Assembly: GCA_002494975.1 (NCBI GenBank)
Contig: DADI01000037.1
Location: 6,771-18,606, forward strand
DNA: 11,836 nt
Source: Euryarchaeota archaeon UBA556
GTDB lineage: Archaea > Thermoplasmatota > Poseidoniia > Poseidoniales > Thalassarchaeaceae
Direction of reading: 5' to 3'
The notes under the pieces were generated by a model that worked only from the letters and a program-made list of their open reading frames with translations, ran no database searches and was not told where the DNA came from. Positions 1 through 7,262 of the stretch are shown piece by piece (position 1 is the stretch's first letter; the number at the start of each line of letters is the position of its first letter). Made by a program: the position numbers and the translations under genes.

Positions 1-48
1 TTTTAATTAAGGTAAAAAATTGTTTTAAGAGATTTTTGGGACCCCATG

Positions 49-79
49 ATACCACAATTAATAAATAAATACCACATTT
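49..79 (+). repeat. Pair of 11-bp direct repeats flanking a TATA-like stretch
   Basis: ATACCACAATT at 49-59 and ATACCACATTT at 69-79 match at 10 of 11 positions and start exactly 20 bp apart, close to two turns of the helix, so both copies would lie on the same DNA face. The AT-only stretch between and partly overlapping them (57-70) is the best TATA candidate before the first gene. The arrangement fits an operator for a dimeric regulator that competes with or assists TBP binding. The repeats and spacing are seen directly; the regulatory role is inference. Confidence 0.45.
57..70 (+). promoter_or_regulatory. Candidate archaeal TATA element for the E1 gene
   Basis: An uninterrupted A/T run (AATTAATAAATAAAT-like) lies about 60-70 bp before the ATG at 130. 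If it binds TBP, transcription would start about 25 bp downstream, near 90, leaving a leader of about 40 nt. No bacterial -35/-10 pair stands out. In such an AT-rich genome similar runs arise by chance, so the call rests mainly on position and on the flanking direct repeats. Confidence 0.35.
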
Positions 80-112
80 GTATCTTGGGAAGCGATTACT
101 TGTAGTACTTAG

Positions 113-133
113 ATGGATTCCGAGCGTATATGA
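113..133 (+). other. Possible six-codon upstream ORF overlapping the E1 start
   Basis: An ATG at 113 opens the short frame MDSERI and stops at the TGA at 131-133, which overlaps the E1 start codon in an ATGA junction. Such an arrangement could couple translation of a leader peptide to the main gene. No ribosome binding site is visible in front of it and a six-codon frame is expected by chance, so this is a weak call. Confidence 0.15.
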
Positions 134-3009
134 CTATAGCACGACAGGGGATTTGGCTGTGCCCAGAATGCAATAATCATGAAGCGTGGAAAACCAGAGA
201 CGAAGAGACAAAACAAATAGATAGGAAATGCAGTCATTGCAATAAAAGAGCGAGAGTTACACTAGACCGTTCAGATACTGGCAAAGGTCGGAAAAGAAAT
301 TTTCAGATTTGGGAAAGAGATTTGTCGATAAGTTTCAAAGAGATCATAGAAGAAGCGAGAAGAAGGAATAGAAATTATTCTAGAGAAATAAATACCTCCA
401 TCATTAACCCACTCACAAAGGAAAAATCTAGCCAAGAAGAGCTCCCACCAATATGGGGAGCCAAATGGAAACCGAAGAAACCACTAGCCTTTACAAAAAA
501 AATGAGTGAAATTCGAGCACGTAAAGAAATCTTACGTTTTGTTGCTGAAAGACATGATGGATACTTGGAATTTGTATTGAAAGAGTGGATGAATATGAAC
601 CCACCTTCTGAATTCAATGGAGATACGTTCCACAAATTCAGCATAATGTTTTGTGATAAAATATCCGATTCACTTAAAGAAAGGCTATGGACACCTGATT
701 TAGCATTAATAGGCGATGATGAAATCATCCCTAGGAGGAAATCCGAATTATACTTAGGTAGAAGAAATATACGATTTTTAAGAGATTTGTCCCTATGCCT
801 TAGAAGAATCGCATATTTATCTAGCGTGGATTTAGACACGCATTTACAATGGCAAAGATGGATGACAAGAACTAGAGCTATTGATGAACACTTAAAGGAC
901 CTTTTTACAAATGGGATAAGTACTCCAGATGGAGGGACGTTCGGAGGCAAAGGATTCAGATCTACATGGCAAGAAGGAATTGTGGGTTGTGCAACATCCC
1001 TAACAAGAGCTATCGACTTACCTGTCGAAGAAAAATTTCGTGCAGATATAATTGCCCCGATGATTAGAGATGTAGGTTTAGCGCTTGCAGTCGGTCAAAC
1101 TCCACTGGAAATATTTGCGGCTCAAATGGGTAAATCGGGGTCATATATGGATGGCGGCAATTTAGATTCAGGCGGACGCGATTTACACATCGGAAATTGG
1201 GAGAAAGGAGTCCTACCCCCTACAGCACCTCTTCCAATAGCCAGTGCGACTGCCACAGGAGTTGCTTTAGCAGCTAATTTACTAGATATTGACCGGTTTC
1301 ATTTGGCACCTGTCGGAGAAGGTACCAGCAGCAATGGAGAATTTTGGGAAGCTATGAATTTAGCAGGAGCAAGAGGTTTACCAATAGCATTCATGATTCA
1401 AAATAATCAAATAGCCCTAGATACATTTACGGTGGGGCAATCAGGGGCCGAAACCTTTGGAGACAAAGGCTATGCTATGGGAATTCCTTCATGGTCTATT
1501 GATGGATCGGACCCCTTACAATTTCATGCTTCGACTGCAACATCCAGAGAGTATGCTCTAGATGGAGGGGGTGCCACATTAATACATGTAGAAACAATGA
1601 GAGGTTGCGGTCACGCACATCATCATGATGACCTGTATCTAGGATCAGTAACTGGGAACCCTCCTGGTTACGTAGGAAGAGACTTATTGACATATTGGGC
1701 AGAAAAGGACCCTTTACCAACACATAGAAAATATTGTATCTCACTAGGCGCTAATGAAAAACAATTAGCGATGATGGAAAAAGAAGAACAGTACTATGTC
1801 GATAACGCAAGGGAAGAAATGGAAATGATGCCTTGGCCAGAAGGAAATACTGTGACACAAGGAGTGACTTCTAGGCACAATGCAGACTCACACACTCAAC
1901 AATATGACCGTTTTGAGAAAACAGATAAGAGCGCGGCACCCGGGCCACTGAAAGATGGTGAATTGTCAATAGAATTTTCCAATGCGCCAAACTCATCCAC
2001 ATACAGTAGGGCCATCCAGAATGCAATGGTGGTTTTAGCAGAAAAATATGGAGACCAGATTGTTTTCATGGGAGAAGACATGGAAGTTGCTGGAGCATTT
2101 GGTATGAATATACCACTGAAAGCTAAAGGGCATTCCGATAAATTACTCGATATGCCACTATCAGAATCAATAATCATTCATTCCGCTACAGGTGCTGCTC
2201 TAGGAGGTATGAGGCCAGTTGCAGAAATCCAATTCGGAGGGTTCGCAGCATTAGCTATGAATGCGCTAGTAAATAATGCCGCGCAATTACGATGGAGATG
2301 GGGAGCTGAAGTTCCTTTAACTGTAAGAATCCCTCTTGGCGCTAAAATTAGAAGTGGGCCATTCCATGCAAATATGATTGAATCTTGGTTCATGAATGAC
2401 CCCGGTTTGACTATAGTTTTCCCAAGTAATCCACAAGACGCATATGATCTATTAATTGAGTCTCATGAAATGAATGACCCCGTAGTTTTCCTCGAACACT
2501 TGGGATTATACGGGCTTGGAGGAGGCAAAACAGGTTGGGGTGAATCAATCAATCAAGTAATCGATACTGAATCGGTGAAGAAGAGATTAGAGAAAAATGA
2601 GACGTCGATAGGTAAAGCGAAGATTATCAGAGGCGGCAGTGATTTAACGATTCTAACTTGGGGAGCTATGACACATATTGCTCTAAAGACTGCTGAAATT
2701 TTAAGTAGAGAAAATATTGAAATTGAAATCGTTGATTTGAGAACAATACTGCCATTTGATAGCACCACTTGCATAGAATCAGTTTTGAGAACAAAGAAAA
2801 TGATTGTGCTTCAAGAGTCACAATATACTGGAGGTTTAGGGCATACCGTAAGTAGCAGAGTAATGGAAGAAACTTTTTGGGATATGGAATCCCCACCTAT
2901 AGTCATAGGAGCACTAGATACGCCTGTTCCGTTTTCGCCAACACTAGAAGACCATACAATACCAACCGTAGAACTTGTAGCAAGGCATGTAAGAAGAATG
3001 TGTAGATAA
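130..3009 (+). CDS. Fused 2-oxoacid dehydrogenase E1 (alpha-beta) with N-terminal zinc ribbon
   Basis: Thiamine diphosphate enzyme that decarboxylates a 2-oxoacid (branched-chain 2-oxoacid or pyruvate) and passes the acyl group to lipoyl-E2; cytoplasmic. The E1-alpha part spans roughly residues 235-560. Its cofactor motif starts GEG at 396-398 and ends NN at 425-426; GEG rather than GDG also occurs in branched-chain E1-alpha. The His-rich loop GHAHHHDD is at 494-501. A linker (about 563-616) leads to E1-beta (about 617-955), with GED at 648-650, PLSES at 676-680 and a probable active-site His746 in GPFHAN. Residues 1-232 are extra: a four-cysteine ribbon (C11, C14, C34, C37), then a charged, mostly helical-looking region I do not recognise. 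The start at 130 is preferred because it includes the ribbon; the next Met, 125, would remove it. No E2 or E3 gene is in the window, so the substrate is unproven. Confidence 0.9.
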   Translation: MTIARQGIWLCPECNNHEAWKTRDEETKQIDRKCSHCNKRARVTLDRSDTGKGRKRNFQIWERDLSISFKEIIEEARRRNRNYSREINTSIINPLTKEKSSQEELPPIWGAKWKPKKPLAFTKKMSEIRARKEILRFVAERHDGYLEFVLKEWMNMNPPSEFNGDTFHKFSIMFCDKISDSLKERLWTPDLALIGDDEIIPRRKSELYLGRRNIRFLRDLSLCLRRIAYLSSVDLDTHLQWQRWMTRTRAIDEHLKDLFTNGISTPDGGTFGGKGFRSTWQEGIVGCATSLTRAIDLPVEEKFRADIIAPMIRDVGLALAVGQTPLEIFAAQMGKSGSYMDGGNLDSGGRDLHIGNWEKGVLPPTAPLPIASATATGVALAANLLDIDRFHLAPVGEGTSSNGEFWEAMNLAGARGLPIAFMIQNNQIALDTFTVGQSGAETFGDKGYAMGIPSWSIDGSDPLQFHASTATSREYALDGGGATLIHVETMRGCGHAHHHDDLYLGSVTGNPPGYVGRDLLTYWAEKDPLPTHRKYCISLGANEKQLAMMEKEEQYYVDNAREEMEMMPWPEGNTVTQGVTSRHNADSHTQQYDRFEKTDKSAAPGPLKDGELSIEFSNAPNSSTYSRAIQNAMVVLAEKYGDQIVFMGEDMEVAGAFGMNIPLKAKGHSDKLLDMPLSESIIIHSATGAALGGMRPVAEIQFGGFAALAMNALVNNAAQLRWRWGAEVPLTVRIPLGAKIRSGPFHANMIESWFMNDPGLTIVFPSNPQDAYDLLIESHEMNDPVVFLEHLGLYGLGGGKTGWGESINQVIDTESVKKRLEKNETSIGKAKIIRGGSDLTILTWGAMTHIALKTAEILSRENIEIEIVDLRTILPFDSTTCIESVLRTKKMIVLQESQYTGGLGHTVSSRVMEETFWDMESPPIVIGALDTPVPFSPTLEDHTIPTVELVARHVRRMCR
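160..240 (+). other. Zinc-ribbon motif at the N terminus of the E1 protein
   Basis: Codons 11-37 of the E1 gene encode CPEC, a 19-residue charged spacer and CSHC. This C-x2-C...C-x2-C pattern is typical of a structural zinc ribbon, and basic residues follow it (GKGRKR at 51-56). E1 enzymes of known structure do not carry such a module. It may mediate protein or nucleic-acid contact; that role is inference, while the cysteine pattern is seen directly. Confidence 0.7.
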
Positions 3010-3018
3010 TTAAAAACT

Positions 3019-3027
3019 AGGAGTGAT
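3019..3027 (+). promoter_or_regulatory. Shine-Dalgarno site for the exchanger gene
   Basis: AGGAGTGAT lies 3 nt before the ATG at 3031 and is complementary, with one base missing, to the usual archaeal 16S 3' end (GGAGGTGAT sense). It is the clearest ribosome site in the window and shows that this start is used. It lies within the 21-nt gap after the E1 stop, which suggests co-transcription with E1. Confidence 0.65.
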
Positions 3028-3030
3028 TAA

Positions 3031-3996
3031 ATGTTTAATTTCATATTAAATTTACCAGACTTAATACTTGTATTATTAGGATTCATTCTCCTTATATCGG
3101 GTGGAGAAAGCGTAGTCCAGGGAGCTATTACTCTGGCTAGAAAAATCAACGTATCTCCTTTATTGATTGGTTTTACCATAGTTGCAGTTGGGACATCGCT
3201 ACCAGAATTAGCCGTCACAATCAAAGCAGTAAGTAGTAACAGCCAAGAACTTGTAGACTTAGCAGTGGGCGGTGTTTTAGGTTCAAACGTTGCTAACATA
3301 ATGCTTGTACTAGGGACTGCAGCAATGCTAGGAGCTTGTGATGAGCCGGGATTAGGGATTAAAAAAGATGCAATTGCAGTAATGGTTGCTTCTGCAATTC
3401 TGCTAATTACAGTAATGCAAGGAGAGATTAGTGGATTAATTGGAACTCTAATGTTACTATCGCTGATATTTTATTACATCTATTCTTATAATTATTCTAA
3501 GAAATTAGGATTAGAAGAGGAAATTGACGAAACGTGGATTGGTGAAAACATGATATTAGCAATTATAATTACAGTCATTGGTGGAATTATGATATTCTTA
3601 GGCGCGGAATTCTTGATTGAAGGAGCAACTGGTATAGCGAATTCAATGGGGATTTCTGAAACTATAGTTGGATTGAGCGTGATTGCCTTAGGGACATCAT
3701 TGCCAGAATTAGCAGTGACAATAATTGCTGCCGTGAGAGGGCATGAAGGAGTAGCAATTGGTAATGTATTAGGATCAAATGTCATCAACATATTAGGAAT
3801 TTTAGGAGTTTCTTCCGCTTATGCTGGAGGGATATATATCTCAAATGAATTCTTAGGAAGAGATATTTGGGTAGTTTTAATCACATCTGGACTTATTTCT
3901 GCAATGTTACTTGGTGAAAGAAGAATTGGGAAAAGAATGGGGGCAACTATGGTCGCTGGTTACCTTTTTTACATGATACTTCTTTATACAATATGA
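3031..3996 (+). CDS. Na+/Ca2+ exchanger family (CaCA, YrbG-like) membrane antiporter
   Basis: Integral membrane cation antiporter of the CaCA superfamily, which normally exports Ca2+ in exchange for Na+ or H+. At 321 aa it has the usual length for prokaryotic YrbG/NCX_Mj-type proteins, with about ten hydrophobic segments. The two inverted alpha repeats are clear: GTSLPE at 54-59 with GSN at 84-86 in the first half, and GTSLPE at 221-226 with GSN at 248-250 in the second. The ion-coordinating glutamates of the family are kept (E59, E226). A charged hydrophilic loop (about 156-172, KKLGLEEEIDE) separates the halves. The gene begins 21 nt after E1 behind a strong ribosome site, so the two are probably co-transcribed, although no metabolic link is obvious. 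The exact ion specificity cannot be read from the sequence. Confidence 0.93.
   Translation: MFNFILNLPDLILVLLGFILLISGGESVVQGAITLARKINVSPLLIGFTIVAVGTSLPELAVTIKAVSSNSQELVDLAVGGVLGSNVANIMLVLGTAAMLGACDEPGLGIKKDAIAVMVASAILLITVMQGEISGLIGTLMLLSLIFYYIYSYNYSKKLGLEEEIDETWIGENMILAIIITVIGGIMIFLGAEFLIEGATGIANSMGISETIVGLSVIALGTSLPELAVTIIAAVRGHEGVAIGNVLGSNVINILGILGVSSAYAGGIYISNEFLGRDIWVVLITSGLISAMLLGERRIGKRMGATMVAGYLFYMILLYTI
3190..3722 (+). repeat. Intragenic repeat: the two alpha-repeat cores of the exchanger
   Basis: Bases 3190-3221 and 3691-3722 match at 27 of 32 positions. They encode the same 11 residues, GTSLPELAVTI, at 54-64 and 221-231. This records the ancient duplication of the family, with unusually high residual identity at the nucleotide level. 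It is a protein-domain repeat, not a mobile or regulatory element. Confidence 0.8.
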
Positions 3997-4044
3997 AATT
4001 GATAAGAGGCGAACTGCTAAGTCTGAATGCTTCTTGCGGGTATC

Positions 4045-5190
4045 ATGGTTAACTTTGAATTGAGTGATGAGCAACTCATGTTGCAAGAAATGGCACGTGA
4101 TTTTGCTAATGAAGAAATTAAGCCAAATGCTGCATCCTGGGATCGCGATAGTATTTTCCCTAGAGAGGCTATATCTAAGGCTAATGAATTAGGATTATTG
4201 ACTCTCAAAATACCTGAAAAATACGGTGGAGGAGGAATGGGGTCTTTTGAAGAAGTAATTGTTCTCGAAGAATTAGGTTGCGGTGACCCAGGCTTTGCTA
4301 CTGCATCTGGTAGTTCAATGCTAGCATCTTATCCAATAATTACAGGAGGTACTGAAGAGCAGAAAGAAAAGTATCTTCGAATGGTTACTGAGGGTAAAAT
4401 TGCCGCATATTGTGTTACCGAACCTGGAGCTGGAAGCGATGTCCAGGCAATTAAAACTGAAGCAGTCAGACAGGGAGATGAATACATCATCAATGGACAA
4501 AAAATGTGGATTACAGGTGCTGGATATGCAGACTGGTTTTTCGTATTAGCTTACACAAATAAAGAAGCAGGATATAAGGGGATGAGTGGCTTCATTGTTG
4601 AGGCGGACCTAGATGGTGTTGAATTAGGTAAGAAAGAAGAAAATATGGGTCAACGCTGTTCTGACACGCGGTCTGTCACATTCAATAATGTGAGAGTCCC
4701 TGTTGAAAATTTAATAGGAGGTAAAGAAAATGATGGTTGGATGAATGCCATGAAGGCTTTTGATTTATCAAGACCAAGTATTGCATCTCATGCAGTGGGG
4801 AATGCAAGAGGAGCAATGGAAGAAGCGATTGATTACGCAAGCGAAAGAAACGCATTCAATAAGCCCATTATTAGACATCAAGCCATTTCATTCATGATAG
4901 CCGACATGGCAACAAAAATAGAAGCCGCAAGGATGCTGGTCTGGAAGGCGGCTTTGAAAGCTGATTCTGGGAAAAAAAATACTCTAGATGCGGCCCATGC
5001 AAAACGATTCTCGGCAGATATGGCTATGGAAATTACTACAGATGCGGTACAAATATTCGGGGGATATGGGTACTCTGAAGAATATCCGGTTGCTAGAAGA
5101 ATGAGAGGAGCAAAAGTAGTACAAATATTTGAAGGATCAAGCCAAATTCAAAGATTAATTATAAGCAGAGAAATGCTACAAGACATTTAG
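4045..5190 (+). CDS. Acyl-CoA dehydrogenase (MCAD/SCAD/short-branched type)
   Basis: FAD enzyme that introduces the alpha-beta double bond into acyl-CoA thioesters and passes electrons to electron-transfer flavoprotein; cytoplasmic. Starting at 4045 gives 381 aa, the family's normal size, and an N terminus (MVNFELSDEQLML) that aligns with family starts; an ATG at 4027 would add six residues. Signature YCVTEPGAGSD is at 122-132, FGGYGY at 338-343, and the catalytic base is Glu363 in IFEGSSQIQR. A Glu in this loop fits medium-, short- or short-branched-chain enzymes and argues against isovaleryl-CoA or long-chain dehydrogenases, whose base sits elsewhere. The usual Asp of the RDAK segment is Gly here (RGAK, 354-357). 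The gene follows the exchanger by 48 nt; GCGGG at 4036-4040 is a weak ribosome site. With E1 upstream, it could oxidise branched acyl-CoA, but the substrate is inference. Confidence 0.93.
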   Translation: MVNFELSDEQLMLQEMARDFANEEIKPNAASWDRDSIFPREAISKANELGLLTLKIPEKYGGGGMGSFEEVIVLEELGCGDPGFATASGSSMLASYPIITGGTEEQKEKYLRMVTEGKIAAYCVTEPGAGSDVQAIKTEAVRQGDEYIINGQKMWITGAGYADWFFVLAYTNKEAGYKGMSGFIVEADLDGVELGKKEENMGQRCSDTRSVTFNNVRVPVENLIGGKENDGWMNAMKAFDLSRPSIASHAVGNARGAMEEAIDYASERNAFNKPIIRHQAISFMIADMATKIEAARMLVWKAALKADSGKKNTLDAAHAKRFSADMAMEITTDAVQIFGGYGYSEEYPVARRMRGAKVVQIFEGSSQIQRLIISREMLQDI

Positions 5191-5208
5191 CAACATACAG
5201 AATAAAGA

Positions 5209-5228
5209 AATCAAATAACCGTTTGATT
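5209..5228. repeat. Perfect 7-bp inverted repeat between acyl-CoA dehydrogenase and subtilase
   Basis: AATCAAA (5209-5215) and TTTGATT (5222-5228) are exact reverse complements separated by 6 nt. The element lies 19 nt after the dehydrogenase stop and 22 nt before the subtilase start. Its A/T-rich stem is too weak for a strong hairpin and no T-run follows, so an operator for a dimeric regulator is more likely than a terminator. Chance occurrence in AT-rich DNA is also possible. Confidence 0.35.
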
Positions 5229-5249
5229 CAAGTCTAAGTTCTTTGACGG

Positions 5250-7262
5250 ATGTATGTGAATATGCGCAATAGGGTTGGTTTGTTGAAGAGATTAACTGCA
5301 ATAATGATTCTGGGATTAATGATACTTCCAGTACTATCTAGTGCTGTACCGTTACAAAATGATAAATTAGTTCATAATCAAGTAGATGAGGTCCTTTGGT
5401 GGGAAAACACGAATATGGACGAAAATAATGATTACATACATGATGCTATATGGATAGCAGCTGAGAACAATGGATATGAGTATTTAGATGAAAATAACAT
5501 GATAAGTGTGATTGTAGATTTTGACCATACCCCTACTATTGAAGACGAATTAATGCTTGAAGAAAATGTACTCTTTGAAGTTCAATTCAGATATTGGCTT
5601 ATCGATAGTATTGCAGGTAAAGTAAATATAAATTTAATCCCAACAATTATTGAATTACCAGGAGTTGTTTTCGTAGAACTTGATGGCCGACTAGAAATAC
5701 AAATGAACGATGTTAATGAAGTTCATGATGTGACTCAAGTGTGGGAAGAGACAGGGTATACTGGGGCAGGAAGCGTAGTAGCAATAATTGATACAGGTAT
5801 AGACAGTGATCATGTAGGTTTAGACGATATTGATGATTCAAACTACACTAATGACACAAAAGTAATTGCATTTTACGATGCAGTTAACTATCCTGAATTG
5901 ACAAATGGGACTGAAATTAAAGCATATGATGATCAAGGACATGGAACACATTGTGCTGGAATAACTGCTGGTACAGGAGCACCTGATTTCCAATATAAGG
6001 GTGTAGCTCCTAAGGCACAATTAGTTGGAGTGAAGGTACTAGATTCTGGAGGTTCTGGTTCATTCGCAACTGTGATGGCTGGCATGGAGTGGACTGTTGA
6101 GAAAAGACATGTATTCAATATACGTGCAGCAAGTATGAGCCTCGGTGGCCCAGGAGCAATTGAGTGGACCTCGTCAGAAGAAGAATCAGTTAATAGAATG
6201 GGTAATGAGATGATGAGAGAAGGTGTAGCACTTTTTATTGCGGCAGGAAATAGTTTTTTTAGTGCACAGATAGGTACCCCCGGTTCTGCTGAAGATGTAA
6301 TTACAGTCGGTGCTCTTGATAAGAATACTGCAATAGCGGTTTACTCAAGCCAAGGACCGACTGAAGAAGGGAGAGTAAAACCAAACATAGCATTTGTCGG
6401 AAGTAGTGTCATGGCACCTGATTTTAACACAGGTGATGGTTATACAAGTAAGTCAGGAACAAGTATGGCAACACCTGGTGCTGCTGGATTAGCTGCATTA
6501 ATGTATCAAGCAAACCCCGACTTATCTCCATTTGATATTAGAAATATCATGCAAGAAACTGCAACTTATCGAAGATGCGACTACATGTTTGCAAATGAGC
6601 CCTGTGCTGAAGACAATATTCCTAAAAATAGACAAAACAACGTTTACGGACATGGTCATGTAAATTCGGTACCTTCAGTCATGGAAGCAGCGAACAAAGT
6701 TTATGAATTATCTTTGACACTAAATATTACTCTTGCTAGCGATTATGGCATGGATAACAGAGTTTTCCTAAATCAAGATGAAGTAGTTCAGTTTAATGTT
6801 GAAGGAGGAGCTACAAGAGTCCAATGGAGAACATGGGATATGAGAGATAATTGGATGGACCTCGCTGGTTTTGATGCCGATGATACGACATTCACTGTAA
6901 CTCATTCATTACTCGTAGATAGATTACAATACCTACCTAATAACACAGTAGAAGGAGATCAGGTACTATTAGTTAGAGCAATTACAAATGAAAAATCGTC
7001 AACTAACTTAGCGGTCGACATACACATCATAGGAGACGAAAAAATAAGCTCCGAAGATAGTTCTTCGAGTAATAATGCAATATTAATTGGAATACTATCT
7101 GTTTTAGTATTAATTTTATTTGCGGGTTTAACTATCGCAACTATGAAACTAAAAGAAACTGGATTCTGGGAAGATGAAGAATATGAAGATTTTTCTTCTT
7201 TTGATAACTTAGTAAAACATAAAGAAGAAGCCCTTGATAATCCAGATGAAAGTAGTGATTAA
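5250..7262 (+). CDS. Secreted S8 subtilisin-like serine protease with C-terminal membrane anchor
   Basis: Extracellular endopeptidase held at the cell surface. A basic start (residues 1-15) followed by a hydrophobic stretch (16-32, ending LSSA) is a Sec signal peptide. Residues about 85-150 resemble the I9-type inhibitor propeptide, ending in GVVFVELDGRLE. The catalytic domain (about 155-485) has all S8 elements: Asp181 in DTGID, His231 in GHGTHCAG, Asn334 in AAGN and Ser405 in GTSMATPGAAG. A beta-rich C-terminal region (about 487-598) follows, then a Ser-rich linker, a transmembrane helix (about 609-632) and an acidic tail (EDEEYED) that should face the cytoplasm. At 670 aa it looks complete. 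Met5 (5262) is an alternative start. It probably has its own promoter, since 59 nt with an inverted repeat precede it. Its likely role is digestion of environmental protein for heterotrophic growth; this is inferred from family and location. Confidence 0.93.
   Translation: MYVNMRNRVGLLKRLTAIMILGLMILPVLSSAVPLQNDKLVHNQVDEVLWWENTNMDENNDYIHDAIWIAAENNGYEYLDENNMISVIVDFDHTPTIEDELMLEENVLFEVQFRYWLIDSIAGKVNINLIPTIIELPGVVFVELDGRLEIQMNDVNEVHDVTQVWEETGYTGAGSVVAIIDTGIDSDHVGLDDIDDSNYTNDTKVIAFYDAVNYPELTNGTEIKAYDDQGHGTHCAGITAGTGAPDFQYKGVAPKAQLVGVKVLDSGGSGSFATVMAGMEWTVEKRHVFNIRAASMSLGGPGAIEWTSSEEESVNRMGNEMMREGVALFIAAGNSFFSAQIGTPGSAEDVITVGALDKNTAIAVYSSQGPTEEGRVKPNIAFVGSSVMAPDFNTGDGYTSKSGTSMATPGAAGLAALMYQANPDLSPFDIRNIMQETATYRRCDYMFANEPCAEDNIPKNRQNNVYGHGHVNSVPSVMEAANKVYELSLTLNITLASDYGMDNRVFLNQDEVVQFNVEGGATRVQWRTWDMRDNWMDLAGFDADDTTFTVTHSLLVDRLQYLPNNTVEGDQVLLVRAITNEKSSTNLAVDIHIIGDEKISSEDSSSSNNAILIGILSVLVLILFAGLTIATMKLKETGFWEDEEYEDFSSFDNLVKHKEEALDNPDESSD

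Noticed and set aside
20..40. T-rich run (TTGTTTTAAGAGATTTTT) as an archaeal terminator of a gene left of the window
   Set aside because: No gene end is visible before it, and T-runs are common in this AT-rich DNA.
375..950. A 191-codon open frame on the minus strand opposite the E1 N-terminal extension
   Set aside because: It lies entirely within a well-supported gene, its translation has no recognisable motif, and it fits a shadow of the A-rich + strand coding sequence.
1316..1324. GEG in place of GDG in the thiamine diphosphate motif as a sign of inactivity
   Set aside because: Branched-chain E1-alpha enzymes also carry GEG, and Glu can serve the same metal-binding role.
1496..2896. Several shorter minus-strand frames opposite the E1 alpha and beta domains
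   Set aside because: All are antisense to conserved enzyme motifs, have odd composition and no ribosome sites.
4045..5190. Isovaleryl-CoA dehydrogenase, suggested by the nearby E1
   Set aside because: That enzyme has its catalytic Glu in a different helix, whereas here Glu is present in the IFEGSSQIQ loop.
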